From Bacteroidota bacterium (GTDB lineage: Bacteria > Bacteroidota > Bacteroidia > Chitinophagales > Chitinophagaceae): DNA of 64,000 bases. Location of the stretch: assembly GCA_023387985.1 (NCBI GenBank), contig JAEWHC010000005.1:1-64000 (forward strand), given 5' to 3'. Positions 7,024 to 15,566 of this stretch are shown here, piece after piece. Both the position numbers and the translations under genes were made by a program. The notes under the pieces were generated by a model, which had not been told where the DNA came from, ran no database searches, and was given only the letters and a program-made list of their open reading frames with translations. Positions within the stretch are counted from its first letter, which is position 1; every line of letters starts with the position of its first letter.

Positions 7024-9762
7024 TTATTGCATATTCATTCCTTCATTCATACCTTCTGCATCTCCTCTTGTGTTCTTTCTGCGGAAAAGAGATGAATCCA
7101 TTTTACCGAATCTGTAATTGAACTGCAAGCGAAATACCTGCTGGTCTCTTATTCTCGAACTTTGCTGGTCAAAGAATGGATTGAAATTGTACATCTCGAT
7201 CTTCCGGCTTTTGAAAACATCGTTTACGCTTAGTGTCAACGAACCACGATAACCACCGCCATTATTCTTGTTTTTAATAATATCACGACGTACACTCATG
7301 TCTACAACATAATGTGGAAGTATATACCCGTTTGTACCGGCTGTCATTGGAGGTCCAAACATTCCCCGGCCTCCTCCGCCCGTATTCGGTGATAAAACCG
7401 TTTTACCCTGGTAAGTTCCATTCATTTGAAGTGTCCATGCATTTGTTTTTCCGAGCCGTTGTGTCAATGTCAGTTTGCCAAAGAAACTCCACCGGCTTAT
7501 TTCATCATCCTGACCAAACAAGTTGCTTTTAATGGTTGAATTATACAAATTCACGTTAGTGACTGCATCGAATTTTTTACCAAAACGGTTGCTGCTTGTC
7601 AACTCCAGTCCATAAGCAAGGCCACTGTTGGCATTTGTCCAGGAATTGTAGATGGCACTGTCCATGGTAATGGGATTCAGCCCTTTGTATTGATAGCGGG
7701 TGATCAGGTTATTCGTATTCTTGAAATAAATTGTACTCAGTAACGTATGGCCCTGGTTGAATTGCTGGCTGAAATTTGCTTCAATGCTGTTGGTGAATTC
7801 GGGGGTTAAACCGGCATTTCCCACATTCAGGTTCAAAGGGTCATTGTAATCTACAAAAGGCATCAATTGAAAGAAATTGGGCCGGTTGATACGACGTGTA
7901 TAATTGAATTGGACGTCGGCTTTATCATTAAGCTGATAACTCAAAAAAGCACTTGGGAACAGTGAAACCGGGTATTCTACCTTGAATTTATTGGTGGTTC
8001 CGGGGATGTTTCCATCATAATTGGAACTCTCTGCCCTTAACCCTGCATTATAACCAAGTTTGCCGTCTTCCTTTAACTTGCCGCTTAATGTGATATAGGC
8101 TGCTGCAACTGCATCTAAAAATTCATAAGCGGAATTCAAAGCCGGCATGCTGATAAACTTGCCTCCTGTATAATCGTATATAGAGTTGTTATTCTCAGAA
8201 TAGAAATCCCGGGTCTGATAACGGGCACCTAGGTCCATTTTAATGAGGCTGTTCAATTTATTGGTATAATCTATTTGACCTACTAAAAAAGAACTGTTGC
8301 CTTTGGATGTATTTTGTTGCCTGAGCACATTGCCCACCTGCTGACCCGAACTGTTGAAAGAAGTATTATTGAAACTGCTTCCGCCTTCACTTTGGTTGCT
8401 AAAATAATTAATATCTGCTGTGAGTTCGGTTCCTTGTTTCGGAAACAAATGTTTGTAACTAAATGTTGCTCCCTGGTTGCGCATCTTTCTATCGAAAAAT
8501 GTTTCACGTATACCCGTGGTTCTTATTGCCGGAGCATACAATGAATCGAAAAACATCTGGTTATAATCTTCACCATCAAAGGATCCACGCATCATCATCC
8601 CGGAAAGGGTAAATGTATTGCGGTTATCAGGTAGGTAATCAATCCCGGCACGACCCATTCTAAAGGATCCGCCATTTTCGTTATCAGCAATTTGCCGGAT
8701 GGTTACTGCCGGTGAAAGTCCCCTGGCAAAATAATTGGTTGTAACATCACTTTCACCCAGGTTTTTCCGGTTGCTTATATTGCCGGAGGCAAAAAAGTTC
8801 AACTTGCCCTGCCGGAGGTTAATGTCTCCCCCGCCATTGGGTTGCCCACGACTGTCAACGCCCGCCCGAACCGTTCCATTATAGCCAATGCGACGGTTTT
8901 TCTTCATCACCACATTAAGTATTGATGCCATGCCGCCACTGGCATCATATTTCGCCGAAGGATTGGTAATCAGTTCAATAGACTGAATTTCGTCAGCGGG
9001 TATCTGGTCAAGCGTAAGCGTTGTAGGGCGACCATCAACAAAAACAGTTGGGGCTGAGTTCCGTACAGATACATTGCCGTCAATATCAACATTCACAGCC
9101 GGAATCTGCTTCAGAACATCTACGGCAGTAGAACCGGATGAGGAAATGGCGCGGTCAACTGTAAAGATCTTCCGGTCAATACCCATAGACATCATCGGGC
9201 GTGAGCCTACAACCGTAACATTTTCAAGTGCTTTAATCTCAGGCTGGAGCGTCACGTTTCCCACATCTTTAAAGCTTAAGCCGGAAAGTGCACTCATATC
9301 TCCTCCGAAAACCTCGCGTATCACGTCGGCCATGGTTTTGCCCGGAGTACCATCTGTGCTTTGCGTCCTCACAGAAGTCATGGCAGCCATGAGTTTTTCC
9401 TCGGTACGTTCGTCCAGAAACGAAGCCCGGATTTCTCTTGCTGAGAAACCAATTGCAGAAACAATCAGGCGGTAATTGCCGATTATGGGAAGATTATCGA
9501 AACTAAAATCTCCATTTCCTTCGGATAACATGGTCACCAATGTTGTGTCTCTTACATTACCTGTCCGGGGATTGATATTTCTCGAAACAAGTTCAATCAC
9601 CGCGCCCGGTATGCCCCGGTGGCTGACGCTGTCAACAACTTTTCCGTAAAGTTTGCCTGATTGGCCCATGCCTCCACCCGCCCCAGGGCGTGTTCCCATT
9701 TGAGCCATTCCAAATGAAGCCATAAAAAGGCCGGCAAAAAAGAATAATAAAAATTTTTTCAT
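7024..9762 (-). CDS. TonB-dependent receptor-type outer-membrane beta-barrel protein
   Basis: This 912-residue protein has a signal peptide (MKKFLLFFFAGLFMASFGMAQ), a Gly/Met-rich linker, a carboxypeptidase-regulatory-like Ig domain (about 37-120), a plug domain with SSGSTAVDVLKQIPAVNVD and ELITNPSAKYDASGGMASI (about 200-300), and a long C-terminal barrel of the OMP_b-brl_3 type ending with an alternating FRLQFNYRFG strand plus a charged tail. Such proteins import ligands across the outer membrane or act in its biogenesis. No SusD partner, FecR or sigma factor is adjacent, so the substrate is unknown. The ATG at 9762 was chosen because it starts the signal peptide; a longer in-frame extension exists. 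Confidence 0.9.
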   Translation of the reverse strand: MKKFLLFFFAGLFMASFGMAQMGTRPGAGGGMGQSGKLYGKVVDSVSHRGIPGAVIELVSRNINPRTGNVRDTTLVTMLSEGNGDFSFDNLPIIGNYRLIVSAIGFSAREIRASFLDERTEEKLMAAMTSVRTQSTDGTPGKTMADVIREVFGGDMSALSGLSFKDVGNVTLQPEIKALENVTVVGSRPMMSMGIDRKIFTVDRAISSSGSTAVDVLKQIPAVNVDIDGNVSVRNSAPTVFVDGRPTTLTLDQIPADEIQSIELITNPSAKYDASGGMASILNVVMKKNRRIGYNGTVRAGVDSRGQPNGGGDINLRQGKLNFFASGNISNRKNLGESDVTTNYFARGLSPAVTIRQIADNENGGSFRMGRAGIDYLPDNRNTFTLSGMMMRGSFDGEDYNQMFFDSLYAPAIRTTGIRETFFDRKMRNQGATFSYKHLFPKQGTELTADINYFSNQSEGGSSFNNTSFNSSGQQVGNVLRQQNTSKGNSSFLVGQIDYTNKLNSLIKMDLGARYQTRDFYSENNNSIYDYTGGKFISMPALNSAYEFLDAVAAAYITLSGKLKEDGKLGYNAGLRAESSNYDGNIPGTTNKFKVEYPVSLFPSAFLSYQLNDKADVQFNYTRRINRPNFFQLMPFVDYNDPLNLNVGNAGLTPEFTNSIEANFSQQFNQGHTLLSTIYFKNTNNLITRYQYKGLNPITMDSAIYNSWTNANSGLAYGLELTSSNRFGKKFDAVTNVNLYNSTIKSNLFGQDDEISRWSFFGKLTLTQRLGKTNAWTLQMNGTYQGKTVLSPNTGGGGRGMFGPPMTAGTNGYILPHYVVDMSVRRDIIKNKNNGGGYRGSLTLSVNDVFKSRKIEMYNFNPFFDQQSSRIRDQQVFRLQFNYRFGKMDSSLFRRKNTRGDAEGMNEGMNMQ

Positions 9763-9896
9763 AGTATTAATGCTGATAACCAGGTAGTTAGGGAGCAAAT
9801 CTTTTCCAGAAATCTGCGGTTCACCTGAATCGAAAATTTAGACGATTGTGTATAGCCTGCCCATTGCGGGTATATGTTAAGTTATGCATAAAGCAA

Positions 9897-10502
9897 TTAT
9901 GAGGTCAGCATGGATATGGCCATTTGAACGAGACCGATGAAAAATCCGAGTACACCACCGATCAGTTCAACAAACCTCAGTTCATTGGCCATAATGCCAT
10001 AAAGTATTTCTTCAAGCTTATCTGAAGAGAAACCCGAGACCTTTTCAACCACAATGGATTCAAGGTCGATTTTTTCGCGGATGGAATGGGTGTAGGTTTC
10101 CATCATTTCCGGGAGCATGGAAGTCACTTCAGCCATTAGAACTTCTTTCATTTTATTCACGGTCTTGTCGCCAATGAACATGGAGATCATGGGCATTTCC
10201 GAAGGCAACTTATGGCGCAGAAAATCATCCACCTTTGCTTCAAGAACCGGCACAACAGCATTCAGGTCTTCTTCATTGGTAAAGGCCTTACTGATATCAT
10301 CAAAAGAAAGAAGCTCATCGCTGACCAGCTTACCGAGCTTTTCAGCAAACATTTTCTGGCGCTTTGGGAAAACCCCCTGAAACGCAATGCCGAGGAATTG
10401 CACCGGTTCTTTCGGATGAAAGAGCATTTTAATGGCCACCAGGTTGGTAATGTAGCCAATGAAGGCTGAAATAACAGGCAGCAGAAATAACCAATAATTC
10501 AT
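9897..10502 (-). CDS. DUF445 family membrane protein
   Basis: This 201-residue protein has an N-terminal membrane segment (about 2-22) with the conserved GYITNLVAIKMLFHP motif, a central helical region, and a C-terminal membrane helix (about 178-198) after the family sequence GGVLGFFIGLVQ. This matches DUF445 (YheB-like), a conserved protein of unknown function. It lies just downstream of tRNA-His but is separated from it by a terminator. Confidence 0.88.
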   Translation of the reverse strand: MNYWLFLLPVISAFIGYITNLVAIKMLFHPKEPVQFLGIAFQGVFPKRQKMFAEKLGKLVSDELLSFDDISKAFTNEEDLNAVVPVLEAKVDDFLRHKLPSEMPMISMFIGDKTVNKMKEVLMAEVTSMLPEMMETYTHSIREKIDLESIVVEKVSGFSSDKLEEILYGIMANELRFVELIGGVLGFFIGLVQMAISMLTS

Positions 10503-10508
10503 AAGTCA

Positions 10509-10536
10509 AAAAAAACCCGCATCAGCGGGAAAAAAT
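10509..10536 (-). terminator. Terminator of tRNA-His
   Basis: Read on the minus strand, the stem CCCGC/GCGGG with loop TGAT is followed by eight Ts. It sits immediately downstream of tRNA-His and before the DUF445 start. Confidence 0.75.
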
Positions 10537-10539
10537 CTG

Positions 10540-10614
10540 GGAGAATGAGGGGATTCGAACCCCCGGCCTTCAGAGCCACAATCTGACGCTCTAACCTGCT
10601 GAGCTACATCCTCC
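10540..10614 (-). tRNA. tRNA-His (GTG)
   Basis: The 75-nt cloverleaf has a seven-base anticodon loop TTGTGGC, giving anticodon GTG. U8-A9 and the T-loop TTCGAAT are in place. The extra 5' G (position -1) opposite C73, the identity element of histidine tRNA, is encoded. CCA is not encoded. Confidence 0.95.
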
Positions 10615-10631
10615 ATAAAAATTGTGGGCTG

Positions 10632-10639
10632 CAAAAATA
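10632..10639 (-). promoter_or_regulatory. -7 element upstream of tRNA-His
   Basis: TATTTTTG on the minus strand, 18 bp upstream of the tRNA, matches TAnnTTTG. A TTTAC 15 bp further upstream is a weak -33. Confidence 0.45.
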
Positions 10640-10830
10640 AAGGAATCGCTAATAGTAAACTCTTTTTTTGGATTAAACTGCCGCCATTTTTTTAGGTTTG
10701 CGCGGGTTTATTTTTAAAACATCTAAGATTTGCTAAACTTGCCCCTGAAAACGACCATGATTTAGTTCAAAACGTTAGATACCAGTATAAAAGCCATTTC
10801 TTTTTTTTTGTTAATTGTAACGGGTGGTAT

Positions 10831-10859
10831 TTTGTTCAACCTTAAAAATTGTAGGTTTG
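10831..10859 (+). promoter_or_regulatory. Promoter of the S41 protease gene
   Basis: TTTG (10831-10834), a 17-bp spacer and TAGGTTTG (10852-10859) form a good Bacteroidota promoter. Transcription would begin near 10865, right at the first candidate ATG. Confidence 0.6.
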
Positions 10860-10865
10860 AACTTC

Positions 10866-13022
10866 ATGTCGAAATTATTAAAGATTATGATGAGTAGAAA
10901 AGTCCTGCCATTTGTGGCACTTGCAATTGGTATTTTGGTTTTGCTTGGTGCCAAAGTGTGGGGGAATAAAAACCTGGATGGTGATGAGCGATATTCCAAA
11001 GTGCTTACCTTGATTGGTGATTTGCTGGAACAAGGTCACTATAGTCCCAAGCAACTGGATGACACATTCTCAAAGGAAGTTTTTAACCAGTTTTTGAAAA
11101 ACCTGGACCAGAAAAAAAACATTTTTCTTTTATCCGACATCAATGAGCTAAAAGTTTACGAAACAACCATTGATAATGAGATCCGGAGTGGCAAGCCCGA
11201 ATTTGTGAAAGCCGTATATAAGATTCTGGAAAAAAGACTACCCGAGACACAGGAAATTTACAAGAAAGAACTGGAAAAGCCTTTCAACTTCAATACAAAA
11301 GAAAGCTTTACGATCAATGATGACGATCGGGTATTTCCGGCTACTGAGGCGGAACGCCAGGACAGCTGGAGAAAGCAACTTAAATACATGACGCTGGAAC
11401 GCTATGCGTCGGCACTTGAAACCCGAGAAAAAAATAAAGACAGCGCCAGTTTTGAAATTAAAGCTGACAGTACCCTGGAAAGAGAAAGCCGCGAAAGTGT
11501 TTTGAGGATCTGGAACCGCACCTATGAAAAACTTGAAAATAAATATACCGTAGATGATTTGTTCAATATGTATGTGAACACCATTGCGGAAACCTTTGAT
11601 CCGCATACCCAGTTCTTCCCTCCGGTGGAAAAGCGGGCATTTGACGAGGCCATGAGTGGAGAGTTTTTTGGCATTGGGGCGCAATTACAGGACAAAGACG
11701 GTAACATTACCATTGTGAGTCTGATTACGGGTGGTCCTGCCTGGAAGAACGGTGAAATAAAAGTGAATGATGTTATTGTGAAGGTTGGCCAGGGCGTTGC
11801 TGAGCCTGTTGATATAACCGGCTACGAAGTAACCGATGCAGTAAAACTGATCCGTGGAACTGAAGGAAGTGAAGTACGCCTTACCATGCGGAAGCCGGAT
11901 GGAACAATAAAGGAAATTTCCCTGATTAGGGAAAGAATTGTGCAGGATGAAGGTTATGCCCGAAGTACATTGCTTAAAACCACCGAAGGGGAAAACATGG
12001 GCTACATCTGGCTACCTGATTTCTATGCCAATTTTGAAGATCCCAATGGTGCACGAAGTGCTAGAGATGTAGCCCGCGCCATACAAAAACTTAAGGAAAA
12101 CAATATTGAAGGATTAATCATTGACCTCCGGTACAATGGCGGCGGATCTTTGCAGGATGTAATTCAAATGGTAGGAATGTTCATTGAAGACGGACCAGTG
12201 GTTCAGGTAAAAGGCCGCGACGGTGCAGCAAGTGTATATCAGGATAAGGACAAATCCGTTTTGTACGATGGACCGTTGGTGGTAATGATCAATGAATTCA
12301 GTGCCTCTGCATCAGAAATTTTTGCTGCAGCAATACAGGATTATGGCCGGGGCATTATTGTAGGCAGTCAAAGCTTTGGTAAGGGAACAGTGCAACGCCA
12401 GATTGGTCTTGATAACCGCCTTTCCGGTTATTTTAGCGGCAATTCCGACCTGGGTTCACTCAAACTTACTTTGCAGAAATTCTACCGTATTAATGGGGGC
12501 TCAACCCAGCGTAATGGCGTGGTACCGGATATTATCCTTCCGGACCGCTACGAGTTTTTTGAATCCCGCGAAAAGAATAATCCCAATGCATTGCCTTACG
12601 ATGTAATTAATAAAGCTCCATTTAAAAGCTGGAATGCCGCCGCCGACATAGAGCAGGTAAAACGGGATTATTTTGCAAATAAGGAGAGTAAAGACACGTT
12701 TGAGATGATCAGCAGAAATGCGCAGCTCATCAATGAACTAAACAAAAACGAGATCAGTCTTTACCTGCCGGATTTCCAGAAGAACCGCAGGACAATTAAC
12801 CAAACTGCCCGACTTAACGATAGCCTGGAAACCTTAAAAACACCTATGTCCATTACTTACCTCGAATCGGATCAGAAGAAAATTGATGAAATGGATAAAG
12901 AGAAAAAAGACCGGTATATGGCCTGGTTAAAAGATTTGAAAACCGATCGTTATGTATCCGAATCTGCCGGTGTACTTAAAGCTATGCGTAACAGGGCCAT
13001 TTTAACCAAAGCGGGTAAATAA
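10866..13022 (+). CDS. Carboxy-terminal processing protease (S41 family, Tsp/Prc-like)
   Basis: This periplasmic protease trims or degrades proteins from their C-terminus. Counted from 10866 (718 residues), it has a membrane anchor/signal (about 12-32), an N-terminal helical Tsp domain, a PDZ domain (about 262-350), and the S41 catalytic core. The serine S481 in NEFSASASE and lysine K506 in FGKGTVQ keep the 25-residue spacing of E. coli Tsp. A C-terminal Tsp-type extension follows. An ATG pair at 10887 would give a more classical signal peptide and a 22-nt leader, so the true start may be 10887. A terminator follows. Confidence 0.93.
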   Translation: MSKLLKIMMSRKVLPFVALAIGILVLLGAKVWGNKNLDGDERYSKVLTLIGDLLEQGHYSPKQLDDTFSKEVFNQFLKNLDQKKNIFLLSDINELKVYETTIDNEIRSGKPEFVKAVYKILEKRLPETQEIYKKELEKPFNFNTKESFTINDDDRVFPATEAERQDSWRKQLKYMTLERYASALETREKNKDSASFEIKADSTLERESRESVLRIWNRTYEKLENKYTVDDLFNMYVNTIAETFDPHTQFFPPVEKRAFDEAMSGEFFGIGAQLQDKDGNITIVSLITGGPAWKNGEIKVNDVIVKVGQGVAEPVDITGYEVTDAVKLIRGTEGSEVRLTMRKPDGTIKEISLIRERIVQDEGYARSTLLKTTEGENMGYIWLPDFYANFEDPNGARSARDVARAIQKLKENNIEGLIIDLRYNGGGSLQDVIQMVGMFIEDGPVVQVKGRDGAASVYQDKDKSVLYDGPLVVMINEFSASASEIFAAAIQDYGRGIIVGSQSFGKGTVQRQIGLDNRLSGYFSGNSDLGSLKLTLQKFYRINGGSTQRNGVVPDIILPDRYEFFESREKNNPNALPYDVINKAPFKSWNAAADIEQVKRDYFANKESKDTFEMISRNAQLINELNKNEISLYLPDFQKNRRTINQTARLNDSLETLKTPMSITYLESDQKKIDEMDKEKKDRYMAWLKDLKTDRYVSESAGVLKAMRNRAILTKAGK

Positions 13023-13042
13023 AATGGCTTACCTGTGGTAGT

Positions 13043-13077
13043 AAAAAATCCCGGAAAATTTTTCCGGGATTTTTTTA
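13043..13077. terminator. Bidirectional terminator between the protease gene and idh
   Basis: A near-perfect stem AATCCCGGAAAA/TTTTCCGGGATT with A/T runs on both sides sits between two convergent genes. It can serve both. Confidence 0.85.
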
Positions 13078-13099
13078 TATCTGTCTCACAAATCGGCAT

Positions 13100-14335
13100 T
13101 TATGACATAGCCAGCTTTTTTTGCAGGTTCTCATTTAATGCCTCAAGAAATTCTTCTGTATGTAAAAAATGTTCACCATGGCTTACTTTGTTTCCATGAA
13201 TGCAAATAGCGAGGTCTTTGGTCATTTTTCCGCTTTCCACAGTTTCAATGCAAACATCTTCCAGGGCTTGGGCAAAATCAATCAATTCCTGGTTGTTATC
13301 CAACTTGCCGCGGAAAGCTAGTCCGCGTGTCCAGGCAAAAATCGAGGCGATCGGATTTGTTGATGTGGGATTTCCTTTCTGGTGCTCCCGATAATGGCGG
13401 GTAACTGTACCATGGGCCGCCTCGGCTTCCATCGTTTGTCCGTCAGGCGTAACAAGAACACTGGTCATGAGACCTAGAGAACCAAAACCCTGGGCCACAG
13501 TATCGCTCTGCACGTCTCCATCGTAATTTTTACAAGCCCATACAAAGGCACCGTTCCATTTCAGTGCACTGGCTACCATATCATCAATCAGGCGGTGCTC
13601 ATAAACAATCCCGGCTTTTTCAAATTCGTTCCTGAACTCATTTTCATAAACTTCCTGGAAGATATCCTTAAATCTGCCGTCGTATTTTTTAAGAATGGTG
13701 TTTTTTGTACTTAGATAAAGAGGCCATCCTTTCGAAAGCGCCATATTCATACAGCTACGCGCAAAGCCACGAATGCTTTCATCGGTGTTGTACATGCCGA
13801 GCGCCACGCCTTCTCCTTTAAATTCGAAGATTTCATGTTCAATGGTTTGCCCGTCTTCACCTTCAAATTTTATGGTCAATCTGCCTTTGCCCGGAACAAC
13901 AAAATCTGTTGCGCGGTACTGATCTCCAAAAGCATGGCGACCCACAATAATGGGCTGGTCCCAGGTAGTAACGAGGCGGGGAATATTGTTAATCACAATG
14001 GGTTCACGAAAAACTGTTCCGTCCAGTATATTCCGGATCGTGCCATTCGGACTTTTCCACATTTGTTTCAGACCAAATTCCTTCACCCGGGCTTCATCGG
14101 GGGTAATGGTGGCGCATTTAATGCCTACGCCATGCGCTTTAATGGCATTGGCCGCATCTATAGTTACCTGGTCATTGGTTTCATCTCTATACTCAATGCC
14201 CAGGTCGAAATATTTAATATCGATATCCAGGTAAGGTAAAATGAGTTTGTCTTTAATGAATTTCCAGATGATGCGGGTCATTTCATCCCCATCCAGTTCT
14301 ACAACCGGGTTAGCCACTTTGATTTTTTCAGCCAT
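13100..14335 (-). CDS. NADP-dependent isocitrate dehydrogenase
   Basis: The enzyme oxidises isocitrate to 2-oxoglutarate and CO2, yielding NADPH in the TCA cycle. The 411-residue protein belongs to the homodimeric class shared with eukaryotic IDH1/2: NPVVELDGDEMTRIIW near the N-terminus, substrate-binding SPNGTIRN, metal/active-site KNYDGDVQSDTVAQGFGSLG and the NADP motif AAHGTVTRHYREHQ. The ATG at 14335 (MAEKIKV) precedes the conserved start; an upstream extension in the same frame overlaps the promoter. It is transcribed alone between two terminators. Confidence 0.95.
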   Translation of the reverse strand: MAEKIKVANPVVELDGDEMTRIIWKFIKDKLILPYLDIDIKYFDLGIEYRDETNDQVTIDAANAIKAHGVGIKCATITPDEARVKEFGLKQMWKSPNGTIRNILDGTVFREPIVINNIPRLVTTWDQPIIVGRHAFGDQYRATDFVVPGKGRLTIKFEGEDGQTIEHEIFEFKGEGVALGMYNTDESIRGFARSCMNMALSKGWPLYLSTKNTILKKYDGRFKDIFQEVYENEFRNEFEKAGIVYEHRLIDDMVASALKWNGAFVWACKNYDGDVQSDTVAQGFGSLGLMTSVLVTPDGQTMEAEAAHGTVTRHYREHQKGNPTSTNPIASIFAWTRGLAFRGKLDNNQELIDFAQALEDVCIETVESGKMTKDLAICIHGNKVSHGEHFLHTEEFLEALNENLQKKLAMS

Positions 14336-14384
14336 AATTTTCTCGCTTGGTTTTAGTATTATGAATCGCCTTTTCAGGATCTTA

Positions 14385-14392
14385 CAAAGATA
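14385..14392 (-). promoter_or_regulatory. -7 element of idh
   Basis: TATCTTTG on the minus strand is an exact TAnnTTTG match, giving a leader of about 45 nt. No well-spaced TTTG is visible upstream. Confidence 0.5.
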
Positions 14393-14516
14393 TCTTAAAG
14401 AGGGCAAAATACCGACGGCCGTTCGATTTTAGCAACTGAAGACCTGGCTGCCTTTGAGCTTTTTCACCCGGACGAAAAATAGATTTATGAAACTGAAACG
14501 CCCAAAGGCTTATATT

Positions 14517-14545
14517 AAAAAAAGCCCCGAAAACGGAGCTTTTCA
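14517..14545 (-). terminator. Terminator after nusG
   Basis: Read leftward, the stem AAGCTCCG/CGGGGCTT (one G-T pair) with a TTTT loop is followed by seven Ts. It lies 21 bp beyond the nusG stop and closes the tRNA-tuf-secE-nusG unit. Confidence 0.8.
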
Positions 14546-14565
14546 TTTTTTAATTTCCTCTGTGA

Positions 14566-15150
14566 TCATATTTTTTCCACCTGCATATAGTTGAGTTCCA
14601 CAGGTGTAGATCTTCCGAATATTTTTACGATCACTTTCAGTTTCTTCTTCTCTTCATTAACTTCTTCAATCACCCCATTGAAATCATTAAATGCACCGTC
14701 GATGATTTTAATGGTTTCGCCTTCAATGAATGGTTCGCTCATACTCATTCCGGTATCGCTCATTTCATCCATCTTACCGAGCATTTTATTCACTTCGGCT
14801 TTGCGCAGCGAAATGATATTTCCTTTTGAACCCTTACCATCGGTAAGAAAGTGCATGATGTTGGAAATGCCGCTGATATGTTGAACAATATCATCGTTAA
14901 GCTGCCCATCTACTACTTCAATAAAAACATACCCCGGATAGAAGTTTTTTTCGCGCATAACTTTCTTCCCATTCTGCACTTTGTACACTTTGTCCATGGG
15001 CAGGAAAACCTGAATGATCTTATCTGCCCAGGTTTGCCGTTGTATATCTTTATCCAGGTATTCCTTCACAGAACGCTCCTTGCCGCTTACCACGCGGAGA
15101 ACGTACCATTTGGTTTCCTTTTCGTTATGTTCTGCAGCTTGCGTATCCAT
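14566..15150 (-). CDS. nusG: Transcription termination/antitermination factor NusG
   Basis: NusG binds the RNA polymerase clamp, suppresses pausing, and links polymerase to Rho or the ribosome. The 194-residue protein has the NGN domain (KWYVLRVVSGKE at about 14-25, ending near FYPGYVFIE) and a C-terminal KOW domain with FIEGETIKIIDGAFNDFNG. The length is typical of Bacteroidota. It follows secE by 3 bp. The terminator behind it and the idh gene beyond mean that the ribosomal protein genes that usually follow nusG are absent here. Confidence 0.97.
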   Translation of the reverse strand: MDTQAAEHNEKETKWYVLRVVSGKERSVKEYLDKDIQRQTWADKIIQVFLPMDKVYKVQNGKKVMREKNFYPGYVFIEVVDGQLNDDIVQHISGISNIMHFLTDGKGSKGNIISLRKAEVNKMLGKMDEMSDTGMSMSEPFIEGETIKIIDGAFNDFNGVIEEVNEEKKKLKVIVKIFGRSTPVELNYMQVEKI

Positions 15151-15153
15151 TCT

Positions 15154-15345
15154 TTAAAATAAGGAGTAAATAAATTTCAAAACGTTTTCGGAAGCAATAT
15201 CCATTGCCCAGATCAAAAGGGTAATGACGATGGTTGCTGCCAATACGATTACTGTTGATTGCTGTAACTCAGCCCAGGATGGCCAGGTTACTTTATTCAT
15301 CAGTTCATAATAGCTTTCTTTGAAGTGAGTGATTACTTTGTTCAT
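15154..15345 (-). CDS. secE: Preprotein translocase subunit SecE
   Basis: SecE is the small membrane subunit that stabilises SecY in the Sec translocon. The 63-residue protein has the conserved amphipathic helix with ELMNKVTWPSWAELQQST (about 14-31) and a single transmembrane helix (about 32-54). This is the short, one-helix form. It lies between tRNA-Trp and nusG, its usual position. Confidence 0.96.
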   Translation of the reverse strand: MNKVITHFKESYYELMNKVTWPSWAELQQSTVIVLAATIVITLLIWAMDIASENVLKFIYSLF

Positions 15346-15365
15346 TTCTTTATAGGTTTCACTTG

Positions 15366-15436
15366 CACGGGCACCCGGATTCGAACCAGGATCAAAGGTT
15401 TTGGAGACCTCTATTCTACCGTTGAACTATGCCCGT
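15366..15436 (-). tRNA. tRNA-Trp (CCA)
   Basis: The 71-nt cloverleaf has anticodon loop CTCCAAA, giving anticodon CCA. The acceptor stem ACGGGCA/TGCCCGT pairs fully, with discriminator G73. The 3' CCA is not encoded. It sits between tuf and secE, its usual position in many bacteria. Confidence 0.95.
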
Positions 15437-15450
15437 ATAAAAGTACCCGG

Positions 15451-15497
15451 TACAAAGTACAAAGTACAAAGTACTTAGACATTCGCCTAAGTACTTT
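15451..15497. repeat. Heptamer tandem repeat (TACAAAG)x3 joined to an 11-bp inverted repeat
   Basis: Three perfect copies of TACAAAG (15451-15471) run directly into a perfect stem: AAAGTACTTAG (15468-15478), an 8-nt loop, CTAAGTACTTT (15487-15497). On the minus strand this lies between the tuf stop and tRNA-Trp. It may act as an RNA processing or weak termination signal, but it has no strong T-run. Confidence 0.8.
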
Positions 15498-15566
15498 GCA
15501 TATTGACAGAATCTTAGTTACTTCTACCTCGATCCTCTTTGTACTAAGTACTTATACTTAATATAC

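Noticed and set aside
15451..15471. CRISPR-like short repeats
   Set aside because: Units are 7 bp with no spacers; a simple tandem repeat.
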